Positions 34,173 through 43,669 of a stretch of 64,000 nt of DNA are shown here, one piece after another. The stretch spans positions 66,449,470 through 66,513,469 of the forward strand of contig OX465284.1 of the NCBI GenBank assembly GCA_949987705.1, written 5' to 3'. The notes below the pieces were generated by a model, which saw only the letters and a list, made by a program, of their open reading frames with translations, had not been told where the DNA came from and searched no databases. The position numbers were made by a program, and so were the translations under genes. Positions within the stretch are counted from its first letter, which is position 1. Each line of letters opens with the position of its first letter. This DNA is from Thereva unica. Its lineage: Eukaryota > Arthropoda > Insecta > Diptera > Therevidae.

Positions 34173-36045
34173 AATAGAATCTATCTCTTATTTTTGCCAA
34201 AGTTTTATTGACTCCCAGATGTCCTCCTGATGCGCCATTATGACACTCCTCGAGAATATCTCTTATTCTACTGCGAGGGACTAACACCTGCATTCGGTGA
34301 GAGGTACCGTCAGCGGTTTCCCATTTGCGCTTTAACACTCCTCGCTCGATGTGCAATGAATCCCATTGGGCCCAATAGCTCTTCAGGGTTTCGCTTCTCT
34401 CTGCAATATCCTTCCATTCAGGCTTCTCCTCGTATTCCTTCCATGCCAGAATCGAAGAAATATCTGGGTCGTCGCGTTGGGCGTCTCGGAGTCCCTGGTC
34501 GTCCCATCCTGTCGTTGGCTCAACGGTCGTCCTTTGACACTTTTCCTCAATACGCCCACAATGTTTGCAATCTTTTACGCATGGTCGCCGGGAGAGTGCA
34601 TCAGCATTTCCATGGTTTCCTCCTTTTCTGTGGCCTATATTAAAGTCGTAGGACTGAAGTCTCTCGATCCATCTTGCCACTTGTCCTTCAGGATTTTTAA
34701 ATTGCATCAGCCATTTTAATGCTGCATGATCCGTTCGAAGGATGAAGTTTTGCCCATAGAGATACTTGTGGAAGTGCTTAGTTGAGTCCACGATTGCCAA
34801 CAGTTCTCTCCTTGTGACGCAGTAATTCCGCTCCGATTTTGACAGCGCTCTACTGTAGTAAGCTATGACCTTTTCCTGCCCTTCGAAGTTTTGTGATAGC
34901 ACTGCACCAATTCCGACATTACTCGCATCTGTGTCCAATATGAATTTTTCCCCTGGCTTCGGATATGTAAGTATTGGTGCTTGGCAAAGTCCTTGCTTTA
35001 GTGTCTTGAAACTTTCCTCGCATTTTTCTGTCCAGATAAAAGGTCTTCCTTTTTCTGTCAGTTTATGTAATTCCTTAGCTATGTCGGCAAAGTTCCTGAC
35101 AAAACGTCTATAATAGGTGGCAAGTCCCAAGAAGCTTCGAAGTTCATGTTTATCCTTCGGTGTGGGCCAATTCTTAACTGCTGTTATTTTCTCAGGATCT
35201 GTTTGAACTCCACTGGATGAAACCACATGTCCGAGATAGTTGACTTGGTCTCTGAACAGTACGCACTTTTTAGGACTGAGTTTCAGTTGGGCAGTTCTCA
35301 ACTTTTGGAAAACCTCTCGTAGATTGCCCAGATGTTCCTCGAAACTTTTTCCAACGACGATGATATCGTCCAAATAAACCAGACAAGTCTTCCATGTCAG
35401 TCCTCGCAAGACGCATTCCATCAGTCGTTCGAATGTAGCTGGAGCATTACACAGTCCAAACGGCATAACTGTAAACTGCCACAGGCCGTTTCCTACGGAG
35501 AAGGCCGTCTTTTCTCGGTCCTCGGGGTGAATTTCGACTTGCCAGTAGCCGCTCTTAAGATCCAAGGTAGAAAACCATTGAGCTCCAGAGAGAGTATCCA
35601 GGGTGTCATCGATTCGAGGTAGTGGGTAGCTGTCCTTTTTAGTGATGTCATTTAACCGCCGATAATCCACGCAAAACCTTGTACTGCCATCTTTCTTTCT
35701 GACTAAAACCACGGGAGACATCCAAGGGCTTTTCGACTCCTCTATAAGGCCTTGTCTTCTCATATCTTCAATCATATTGGCTGCCTCTTCCCGCTTGGCT
35801 AGTGGTAGTCTTCTCGGAGGTTGTTTAATTGGCTGGGCATCTTTGGTATCGATCCTGTGTTGAACGATGTTAGTTTTCCCAAAGTCATCATCTCTCATGG
35901 CGAAGATATCACTGAAATCCTCTACTAATTTTCTTGCCTGGAGATACTGCTTTTGTTCAAGACAACTAGTTGAGAGCACTGCATTTACTAATTTCGTGGC
36001 CTTTGGCTTTGGTTTTGGAACCGTTTCGATGTTAGCGCACTCCAC
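34171..36045 (-). CDS. Gypsy reverse transcriptase-RNase H and integrase start
   Basis: Copies the element's RNA into DNA. RT blocks: KKDGSTRFCVDYRRLN, STLDLKSGYWQ, MPFGLCNAPATFERLM and the catalytic YLDDIIV. RNase H blocks: LDTDASNVGIGAVLSQ, YYSRALSKSERNY, TRRELLAIV and LRTDHAALKWL, then GNADALSRRP. The ORF runs into the integrase zinc finger (H of CHNGASGGH) and stops where a MITE is inserted. Without the 560 bp added there, the frame continues into the integrase ORF. Confidence 0.93.
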   Translation of the reverse strand: MECANIETVPKPKPKATKLVNAVLSTSCLEQKQYLQARKLVEDFSDIFAMRDDDFGKTNIVQHRIDTKDAQPIKQPPRRLPLAKREEAANMIEDMRRQGLIEESKSPWMSPVVLVRKKDGSTRFCVDYRRLNDITKKDSYPLPRIDDTLDTLSGAQWFSTLDLKSGYWQVEIHPEDREKTAFSVGNGLWQFTVMPFGLCNAPATFERLMECVLRGLTWKTCLVYLDDIIVVGKSFEEHLGNLREVFQKLRTAQLKLSPKKCVLFRDQVNYLGHVVSSSGVQTDPEKITAVKNWPTPKDKHELRSFLGLATYYRRFVRNFADIAKELHKLTEKGRPFIWTEKCEESFKTLKQGLCQAPILTYPKPGEKFILDTDASNVGIGAVLSQNFEGQEKVIAYYSRALSKSERNYCVTRRELLAIVDSTKHFHKYLYGQNFILRTDHAALKWLMQFKNPEGQVARWIERLQSYDFNIGHRKGGNHGNADALSRRPCVKDCKHCGRIEEKCQRTTVEPTTGWDDQGLRDAQRDDPDISSILAWKEYEEKPEWKDIAERSETLKSYWAQWDSLHIERGVLKRKWETADGTSHRMQVLVPRSRIRDILEECHNGASGGHLGVNKTLAKIRDRFY

Positions 36046-36066
36046 TAATGTAATCTGTTCTGCCGG

Positions 36067-36765
36067 TTATCCTTTCCCCAAAACCGTATCCTTCTTCAAT
36101 CGTATTTCGCGCTCGTTGGTATTTAGCACTCTCATGAACACCTCCCTTTTGTCATCGATGCTCACCAGACATTTTCCAATTGCTATACTTTTGGCCTGTT
36201 CCGTTTTCTCTGGTTCTATAAGGTAAAATCGGTAGCTCCCAAGATCACCATCGACTATCGCTCGTACCAATTTCTCAGCACACGGAGGAAGCACGGTATC
36301 TTCACGAACGACGACTTTCAGCTGCGAATAACAAGTGGAACCTGTCGCCATTGGGATCTCCTTGTTGTCATATCTCAGTATTTCCTCTCCGATGTCCAGT
36401 AGAATTTTATGTGCTTTCATAAAGTCCAGACCGAGAATACACTCGTCTGTTATATCAGCTACCAGGAACGAATGTGAAAATCCAATGTCAGCAAGAACCA
36501 CATCCAACATAATTTCCCCGTGTAATCGTACTGGCTCTCCTGTTGCAGTTTTCAGTCTGTATTGGCGTGCGTCTTTCAGCCATTTATTACCGACCATGTC
36601 AGGGCGGATAACAGATTTTGAAGCACCAGTATCTACCGTTATTGTGCATTTTTCCGCTCCAATCTTTCCATCGACGACCAGGCTGTTGCCACTACGCTGC
36701 AGTTGTTTGATAGTGGTGATGATGACACCGGGGGCCTCGATTTCCCCGACTGACTCCTGCCCCAT
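36067..36765 (-). CDS. Gypsy protease region of Pol
   Basis: Retroviral-type aspartic protease. The active site VDTGASKSVI lies near residue 44, followed by a hydrophobic LGLDFMKAH block typical of the flap and C-terminal half. The frame stays open upstream of this Met into the end of gag, so Met is not necessarily the start. A single TAA at 36069-36067 separates it from the RT frame, which is the same frame. This is either a nonsense mutation or a readthrough site. Confidence 0.88.
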   Translation of the reverse strand: MGQESVGEIEAPGVIITTIKQLQRSGNSLVVDGKIGAEKCTITVDTGASKSVIRPDMVGNKWLKDARQYRLKTATGEPVRLHGEIMLDVVLADIGFSHSFLVADITDECILGLDFMKAHKILLDIGEEILRYDNKEIPMATGSTCYSQLKVVVREDTVLPPCAEKLVRAIVDGDLGSYRFYLIEPEKTEQAKSIAIGKCLVSIDDKREVFMRVLNTNEREIRLKKDTVLGKG

Positions 36766-36776
36766 GGAGTCAGTCT

Positions 36777-38258
36777 TTATTCGTTTCCCTGCTGCTGTCT
36801 ACGGGGAGACACGGAGTCATTGTTTTCGGCCTCCCTCTGATCACCTTTCTGCCGATGTCCGCATTTTTCACAGCAAGTTCCGCCACTCCTATTTTCGGGA
36901 GATTCTGTTCTCCTTCGCTTTCTGCAATTCCTTTGCAAATGACCCGGTTCACTACAGTTCCAGCATCGGAGTCGACCGCGTACTTCCGTTGCATTCATTC
37001 TGTTGCAACTATCCTCTATTGTGTGGATCTCTCTGAGGCGGACTGCACTTCTTGATGCTTGCCTTGCTGCCTCGTATGCCAGAGCATATGCCAAAACTTC
37101 TGCGGTATTCTTCTTTCCGGCCAATCTGGCTGCCTGTTGTAGATCTCGGTCAGCAAAAGAGTTAAGGAAAGCCTCTCTTGCTACTTCGTTGATGTAGTCT
37201 TGGCCGAAGCTAGGATAAGCCAGATGCACTAACCTCTCGATATCGGCGCATAGTTGTTGTAAAGTTTCTCCTGGCTTTTGAAGTCGATTGCGAAGTTGAA
37301 GTCGATAAACCTCTTGCATGTGTTGATCGCCGTAACGCATTTCCAGTGCTTGAACTAAGAACCCGTAGCTGTTGCGATGTTCTGCTGGTATTGACTGCAA
37401 TATTTCTGCCGCTGGGCCCCTTAGTGACAACGTTAAGGCCGTTGCTTTTTCCTCCTCAGTCCAGAAATTGCCTGCTGCTGCTGCTTCGAATTGGAGCTTA
37501 TAAGTAGGCCATGGGCTTTGCCCGTCGAAAGTTGGAGGCTGCAATTTCCTAACTCCGATGACTTCGTGTGATGCCGTCCCTGGGTGGTGAATCTTTACCC
37601 TTTCTAGATCTGCTCTGACTGTTTCTAGTTCAATTTCGAGTTTTCCTAGATCATTCCTTACGTTTGCCTTGATGGCAGATTCGAGATTATCCAGGTCATT
37701 CCTTACATTTGCCTTGATGGAAGATTCGAGACTTTCCAGATCATTCCTTGCATTTTCTTTCATGTTATCCAGCTTATTGTCGACAGAAAGTGAGAATGAT
37801 TCGATTTTCTGCTCCAACTGGCTCCTCTGTTCTTCCATCGACTCTTTGAGTTCTGCGATCGAACGTTCATGAACTACTGTTAACATTTTTTGTTCATCTT
37901 TTAACGCCGACACTTCCGCCTTGATCTCTGTTGTCGCTTCCCTCATATCTGCTGATGACCGTTCTTGCGCTTCCTTCATTTCGGCTGTCGCTTCTTTCAT
38001 CTCTGCTGATGCACGTTCTTGCGCCTCTTTCATCACCATCAATGTCCTAAGAAGTTCTGCCATACTCACTGTCGCTTCTTCTGGCTCCGCTTCTACCTCG
38101 TCTTCAAACATGTAGGTTTCAGGATCCTTACCTTCGTTCACCATAGCTTCTCGAAGCAGGGCGGTTAGGGAACTTTTAGCCCCCACCGTTGACAGCGAGC
38201 GTTTACTTAATTCTTTTTTCAACTCTACAGTGCGCAAATCCACTAGCTTTCGACCCAT
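36777..38258 (-). CDS. gag: Gypsy Gag, 493 aa
   Basis: Structural protein of the retrotransposon particle. The N terminus (residues 5-40, LRTVELKKELSKR then LTALLREAM) resembles a SAP-type helix-extended-helix motif. Residues about 70-210 form a long coiled coil with repeated KEAQERSSADM- and NDLESLE-like units. A capsid-like region with W-rich and PGETLQQL motifs follows. One CCHC knuckle, CWNCSEPGHLQRNC, begins near residue 432; an additional CCEKCGH cluster comes later. The protease frame overlaps its end in the -1 register, so a frameshift is the likely route to Pol. Confidence 0.9.
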   Translation of the reverse strand: MGRKLVDLRTVELKKELSKRSLSTVGAKSSLTALLREAMVNEGKDPETYMFEDEVEAEPEEATVSMAELLRTLMVMKEAQERASAEMKEATAEMKEAQERSSADMREATTEIKAEVSALKDEQKMLTVVHERSIAELKESMEEQRSQLEQKIESFSLSVDNKLDNMKENARNDLESLESSIKANVRNDLDNLESAIKANVRNDLGKLEIELETVRADLERVKIHHPGTASHEVIGVRKLQPPTFDGQSPWPTYKLQFEAAAAGNFWTEEEKATALTLSLRGPAAEILQSIPAEHRNSYGFLVQALEMRYGDQHMQEVYRLQLRNRLQKPGETLQQLCADIERLVHLAYPSFGQDYINEVAREAFLNSFADRDLQQAARLAGKKNTAEVLAYALAYEAARQASRSAVRLREIHTIEDSCNRMNATEVRGRLRCWNCSEPGHLQRNCRKRRRTESPENRSGGTCCEKCGHRQKGDQREAENNDSVSPRRQQQGNE

Positions 38259-38370
38259 TTTAATAATAAGTCCTTATTTCTCACGCACAAAATTTAAATT
38301 CCAATCACAATTATTGTTCAAGTTCACTTATTTCACTTATCTCTTAATTAATCCCACTTCTGACACCAAT

Positions 38371-38851
38371 TGTTACGAATTTACGGCTTAACGGATTCGT
38401 AGGATTAATTAAGGAATACACTTTTTAATTATCCACACAATAATTTATTTATCACAAACCAAACACAATTTAAAAATAAACACAATCCTTAGAGTTCACT
38501 ATAATCACTAGCAAATTTAATATTTCGCACTATTCAATTCTAATTATCGCTTTTTATTTCACTACTTTTCACTGTTCTCACTTTAAAACACTTGTATCGC
38601 CTTTATAATCAAAACTCACTAGATAGCGGCTGCCAGGCGCTTTTATATAGGCAGCTCCACCTTTGTCTACTTTCTGGAACCTTCGTTTTCTGGTTCCTTG
38701 TGGTAGGTTCTTTTATTTCCTTAAGTTTCGACCAGCTTGAAGTTGTCTTCGCTTATCGCTCGTTAGTTTAGTACATAAATTCTTAATTCAGACAACAACC
38801 GAAAATCGTTGATTCATCCTCTCGACGAACAGATGGCGCATAATCATCACA
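38371..38851 (-). repeat. Gypsy 5' LTR with TATA-like box
   Basis: On the minus strand a CCTATATAAAAGCGCC segment at about 38639-38654 is a plausible TATA box driving the element's transcript. The LTR ends directly at the tRNA-Leu-type primer site. Confidence 0.93.
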
Positions 38852-39173
38852 ATATTCATCGGTCCAGAGCCGACTATTTTGGCCCCCAAAAGCTTGCTGC
38901 AAAAGGCCCTTGCCGATCGGACTTTGATGAAACATACTGAACGCATACACTAAGTGGTTCCTTCCTGTGCCATCTTCTAACGCGGGAATTGTTAGGGTGC
39001 AGTAGAAATGATATTAGGACACTTGGCTTGATTGCTTGACACTGCTCACTAAATTATCACTTATGGAGCAAAGGATGGGCGGAGGACCCAACCTGCAGGC
39101 TTTGTCTTGAGGAGGCTGAGCTTACCCTCCACATTCTCTGAGAGTGCTCCACGATAGCGAAGACCAGGGGTCT
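38852..39173 (+). mobile_element. RNase-H LINE relic, right part
   Basis: Continues the LINE interrupted at 32122. Degraded frames give HCSLNYHL and a Cys motif (CRLCLEEAELTLHIL then CST), the zinc-knuckle-like C terminus seen in R1/LOA-type ORF2. It ends at the CCAGG target site of a family E MITE. Confidence 0.6.
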
Positions 39174-39178
39174 TATTC

Positions 39179-39460
39179 TCTATTTCAATACTCAAATTCT
39201 GTGATTCGAAACTAAAATGCTGCCGTATTCCTTATTATATTATTGTTTCCTCTAGTAGAAATGTCCCCGAAAGAAAAGGAAATGAGTACAAGAGGTTTCA
39301 ATTTTCTCGCCCATACCTAATATTTTATAAATTGCTCGATTACCCTTAAGCTTCGAGTAAAAATCTAACAATATTGTTATAGTTTCGAGTATAATTTAGT
39401 CAGTTTTGTAATAGAGAATACGATTTTGGCAGTTTCGAGTGAAGTTCCCACAATATTATA
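39179..39460 (+). mobile_element. MITE family E copy, right end lost
   Basis: Starts GGTCTTATTCTC directly after CCAGG (39174-39178). It contains the same GAAACTAAAATGC and CAAGAGGTTTCAAT segments as 20547-20852, in reversed order and complement. The right terminus is missing where the hairpin at 39460-39870 begins. Confidence 0.65.
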
Positions 39461-39870
39461 ATAGAAAATAAAATAAATGGTTAAACAAATTTAAAAAAAA
39501 AATCTTTTCATTAACTAAAAAATGTACTGAAAAGTAAAAAATAAAAAATATTTTAAAGAAAGCGTGAAATTTCAATTTTAATGAAAAAGTTAATTAAAAG
39601 AATGGCGCATTTTTCATCAAAAATTGAAAATATAACTGTAAATCGCGTGAGATTTACAATAACCCTCAATTTTTTGCTTTGTTAATTTCAAATTCTAACA
39701 AAATTTTTTGATGAAAAATGCGCCATTCTTTTAATTAACTTTTTCATTAAAATTGAAATTTCACGCTTTCTTTAAAATATTTTTTATTTTTTACTTTTCA
39801 GTACATTTTTTAGTTAATTAAAAGAATTTTTTTTAAAAATTTTTTTTAACCATTTATTTTATTTTCTACT
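39460..39870. mobile_element. AT-rich hairpin element
   Basis: Arms 39460-39625 and 39706-39870 are inverted copies (for example AATGGCGCATTTTTCATCA and its complement), with an 80-bp loop. Outer ends are ATAAAATAAATGGTTAA and its complement. No ORF. Confidence 0.75.
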
Positions 39871-39884
39871 TTTTAGTTTATTAT

Positions 39885-40073
39885 ATGTATTCCGCCATTT
39901 TATGATGGCAATTCTATTAGATTTAAAATTACGTCACACAGTTTACTGTATTCATTTGATACCCATGTCGTGGGCTCGGTGGAACATAATTGCAAAAACG
40001 GCCGCCATCTCGGAACCGTCTTCTTGATTTTTTTACAAAAAGGTCAGATTGCATTTAGTACTTATACATGATG
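39885..40073. repeat. Repeat family G copy
   Basis: Shares CATTTGATACCCATGTC, CGGCCGCCATCTCGGAACC and CTTCTTGATTTTTTTAC with 40747-41266 and 1161-1440. It is followed by a palindrome. Confidence 0.65.
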
Positions 40074-40399
40074 AGTTCGATGGGTCTTACGAAAAAGATA
40101 TTGTTTCAAAATGTTGCTGAAAAAGATATTGTTTCAATTTATTGCTGAAAAAGATATTGTTTCGGTTTCTCGCTGAAAAAGATATTGTTTCGGTTTCTCG
40201 GTGAAGAACATATTGTTTCGTTTTTTTGCTGATATGTTTTGCAGCCAGAAAATGAAACAATATGTTCTTCACCGAGAAACCGAAACAATATCTTTTTCAG
40301 CGAGAAACCGAAACAATATGTTTTTCAGCAATAAATTGAAACAATATCTTTTTCAGCAATATTTTGAAACAATATCTTTTTCGTAAGACCCATCGAGTT
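40074..40399. repeat. Palindrome built from a repeated 20-bp motif
   Basis: Near-perfect inverted arms meet at about 40236. Each arm consists of tandem units of GCTGAAAAAGATATTGTTTC separated by AATTTATT- or GGTTTCTC-type spacers; the outer ends are TCGATGGGTCTTACG and its complement. It can form a long hairpin. No coding content. Confidence 0.85.
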
Positions 40400-40746
40400 G
40401 AACTCAAGTTGAACCCAAGTCTAACTACATGTAAACGGGAGTCGAGTTGGGTTAAGGTTGACTGAACTCGACTCAGCTCTGCTACCTGGGTTTAGTTGAA
40501 ATTATGCATACGGACATGAGTTCAGTATTTGAGTAGTTGAATTTAGTTGACAGCAGCATCTCTGTGTTTGTTTGTGATTTTTTGTAACGTGTATTGCTTC
40601 TTTATTATCAACTCACCCTTAACTCAACTATTCATCTCATCATTCATACACATTAACCACCCGAAGTACGAGTGTGTGCAAAATTGGAAGTTGATCGGTT
40701 ATATTTTCTACTTTTTAGTCTATTATAAGCTTTCCGCAATTTAGTG

Positions 40747-41266
40747 TTGGCCGCCATTTTGAATTTGGATTGACGCCACATAGCTTATTGTGTTCTACCT
40801 GTCATATCCTTTCATTTGATACCCATGTCAGAGGGCCGCGGAGCACAATTTCAAAAATCGGGCGCCATTTTGGAACCGCCATCTTGATATTTTTACAAAA
40901 TGGCCAGATTGTAATCCAAACTAAACGTGTATGCAAAATTTCAGCTCTATCCGAAACCGGGAAGTGGGTCAAATTTAACTTCCAAGATTTGACGACAAAC
41001 AGTGTAAGTGTTGGCCGCCATTTTGAATTTGGAATGACGCCACATAGCTTATTGTGTTCTACCTGTCATATCCTTTCATTTGATACCCATGTCAGAGGGC
41101 CGCGGAGCACAAGCGCCATTTTGGAACCGCCATCTTGATATTTTTACAAAATGGCCAGATTGCATTGGCATCCAAACTAAACGTGTATGCAAAATTTCAG
41201 CTCTATCCGAAACCGGGAAGTGGGTCAAATTTAACTTCCAAGATTTGACGACACACAGTGTAAGTT
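40747..41266 (+). repeat. Repeat family G, tandem pair
   Basis: Two direct units, 40747-41010 and 41011-41266, nearly identical apart from small indels around the GAGCACA and CCAGATTG sites. Each begins TTGGCCGCCATTTTGAAT and ends ACAGTGTAAG. No coding potential is credible. Confidence 0.8.
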
Positions 41267-42089
41267 AAATAAAAGAATTTAATAAGGCACACGAATGGTG
41301 TTTGTATTCAGTACTAGAGGCGCTGATCATACCATATCCTTTCTTCAAATTAAAGTAGGTGCCAAAACAAAAGTCAGGAAAATGAAATATAACGATTTGA
41401 AAAGTGGACCCTGTCACAGACATCAGAAAAAAAATAGTCTTATTACATGTTCCAGGATGCAGACTCCTCAACAACCAGTGAGGGTGGTTGTACCAATATC
41501 ACGGTAGACTTGGGAACCCTTCATTATTTAAAGGATGAGTGCACATGGCTAGCGATCTAAAACACCTACAATAAAAAAATGTTTTTAAAATACAACGCGT
41601 GCGACCTCGCAGAAGGAAAATGACCGGTAGTGTGTTCGAACAACTTGTATTATTAAGAAGTGTAATAAATAAAGAGAATTAAATTGAACAAAACTATTTG
41701 GTATTTTGCATTTGAAATAGTAAATCAAAATCATGAAATTTGTGTGACGTAATTTGTGAATGGCCCCCTATAGTAAAATGCTAAAATTGCTGACGTGCAA
41801 ATTTGATAATTTTGAGTTTATTTCATTTTTGTATTCAGTATTTTATTCTTAATCATTATTACAATAAATTGGGCTGTGCTTACTGAGCTATTGGACCGGC
41901 AAAAGTGATTATGTGCACAATTCTGTATCTAATGTATCATATATATTCACATATTATCATATATATTCACATATTTTGCACCTATGCACTTCTAGTGTAT
42001 ATAACAGCGTATCTTTGTTTGACGAGTCCCTGCTCGAACATCCAAGTCTAAGCGACAAGCCACAAGGCTGACTGCATTTGTTTAAGCGG
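41267..42089. other. Non-coding stretch, no gene seen
   Basis: No recognisable ORF or terminal repeats; a short duplicated ATATATTCACATATT segment occurs near 41940-41975. Confidence 0.35.
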
Positions 42090-42094
42090 TCTGG

Positions 42095-42570
42095 AGCGCG
42101 TTCAAAAACCTTACTATAGTAAACCACGAGGTAAGCTGTGGTTATGCTGCATCACTTCACTTAACCACGAAAGTTTATGTTTAACCATGGAGGTTTTTGA
42201 ACGCACCGTGGTTAACTACGTGGTAAAGAAAAATTAAAATTTTTTTCCATAAAATAGTGTCGGCTATTTGCCTCAATTATTTCCAATAATTATTTATTTA
42301 AAATAATCGCACAAATCCCACTTTGATTTGTTCATTATTAACATTAAAACAAATGTCAAAAAATTGTTTTTATTCTTCTTCTTCTTAACTATCGCTAACC
42401 ATGCTCCCGAGCATGGTTAAAATTTAACTACACCATGGTTAACCACGAGAGTTTTTGAACGCCAAAAAGTTATGCTCGTGGTTATGTTGTAGTTAACCAC
42501 GGAGTTTTTGAACGACAAAAGTTTACCATAGTAAACCATGGTTAACCATAGTAAGGTTTTTGAACGCGCT
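42095..42570. mobile_element. MITE with AGCGCGTTCAAAAACC ends, copy 1
   Basis: Inverted ends AGCGCGTTCAAAAACCTTAC and its complement. Subterminal GGTTAACCA/GTGGTTA words form extra stems. Matches 59391-59828 in reverse orientation. Flanks are TCTGG and CCTGG, a 4-of-5 match. Confidence 0.85.
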
Positions 42571-42764
42571 CCTGGTCTATGTATAGTAAAACAGGGGTGA
42601 ATCCAGAAGCAATTCTTGGGAGGAGGATGATGTTATCTGAAATAGTATTCGGTAATATTGTACAGTAAAAAACTTCAATCGCTAAGAATAAAATAACTCA
42701 AAAAACATTGCAAATCGCTAGAATGAAGAATATTGGGATTTTTTTCTCGTTCTTAGAAGCAACA

Positions 42765-43190
42765 TAAATAACCCTGTATCATAGTGGATATTGGGGATAG
42801 CCCCCCTCTCTGGCACATTTTTTTCAAATATATCCAGGACCGGTTCTACACATTCAACTTTGCATTCCACTTTTTGACGTTCAACTTTTTTTTCTCTTTC
42901 ACTCCAATGCAAAGTTTGAAACAGACTAGAGTTGAAAGGAATATAGAAAGCAGCTCAGAATGGAATGGAAATTTGCGTTCAACTTTGGTGTTTTCGTTCA
43001 ACATTTTTATGAGTGTGCGAATATATATGGGTATAAGTGTACACGGATAGCAAAGACAGCCGAGATTTTCGATCTGCTTCTTGAATAGTTGAAAATGTGT
43101 AGACGCGAGCGACAGAATTGAACGTCAAAAAGTGGAATGCAAAGTTGAATGTGTAGAACCGGTCCAGGAATCACCCCTAAATACATAAGC
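42765..43190. repeat. Diverged fold-back arm, split by a MITE
   Basis: 42765-42838 plus 43164-43190 match the fold-back arms near 2780-2850 and 4035-4110 (shared order GATAG, GGGG/CCCC, GGCACATTTTTTTC-like, ATCCAGGAAT, ACCCCT). The MITE at 42839-43163 interrupts the match at CCAGG. Confidence 0.65.
42839..43163. mobile_element. 325-bp MITE with CCAGG target duplication
   Basis: Inverted ends ACCGGTTCTACACATTCAAC and its complement; the arms continue for about 48 bp with TTTGCATTCCACTTTTTGA. CCAGG lies at 42834-42838 and 43164-43168. The homologous uninterrupted arm elsewhere in the window has CCAGG once. Confidence 0.88.
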
Positions 43191-43218
43191 CACATAGTCC
43201 TACATATCATAGGCCACA

Positions 43219-43662
43219 TATACTGAGTTTCCATGAGAGTTCAACCAGAGTTGAACGCGAGTTGAACTCCATGGAAACAGTCGCATTCTAGAGTTTTCGT
43301 TAAAGATTTTCAACTCTGCTCAACTCAACGAAAATAGGTAGATTGAACAGAGTTCACGCACACAACTACAAACGGGATTGTCAAATGTTAAAAAAGTCAA
43401 AATGTCGCCCCTGTTTATAACATTTCTGTTATACAACGAACACAATAAATTAATTTTATGGTCCATGATCACTATTTTATAATAACAAAAATATTACGTC
43501 AAATTTAAAAACAGCTGCTTGCTTAATACAAGTACACATTCAGCTGTCTGTACACAGGCAGAAAAGTCAGCCATGGAAACGCATAGAGTTGAGTCGTTGA
43601 GTTGAAGTATCATTTCAACTCAACCTCAACTCAACTCGACTCCCATGGAAACTCGGTAATAG
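43219..43662. mobile_element. MITE rich in GAGTTGA words
   Basis: Inverted ends around CTGAGTTTCCATGAGAGT and, as reverse complement, CCGAGTTTCCATGGGAGT. Subterminal AGTTGAAC/GTTCAACT repeats on both sides. Related GAGTTGAAC-rich sequence lies at 40389-40560. Confidence 0.7.
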
Positions 43663-43669
43663 TCGCTCA

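Larger units (their letters stand above)
32123..38851 (-). mobile_element. Gypsy-type LTR retrotransposon, young insertion
   Basis: 481-bp LTRs at 32123-32603 and 38371-38851 bound an element read on the minus strand, with ATAT on both sides (32119-32122, 38852-38855). The LTRs begin and end TG...CA and differ at only one position in my reading. The primer-binding site next to the 5' LTR (minus strand, 38370 downward) reads TGGTGTCAGAAGTGGG, matching the 3' end of tRNA-Leu. A purine tract (AAGGAGGGGG) precedes the 3' LTR. Gene order is gag, protease, RT-RNase H, integrase. There is no envelope gene. A 556-bp MITE interrupts the integrase. Confidence 0.95.

Noticed and set aside
37669..38115. 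Plus-strand Ser/Leu-rich ORFs opposite gypsy gag
   Set aside because: Antisense shadows of the gag coiled-coil repeats.
32123..38851. Endogenous retrovirus with an envelope gene
   Set aside because: No ORF lies between integrase and the 3' LTR; this is a plain gypsy-type retrotransposon.
40074..40399. Possible CRISPR-like array
   Set aside because: Units are inverted about a centre, spacers are near-identical, and the context is eukaryotic.
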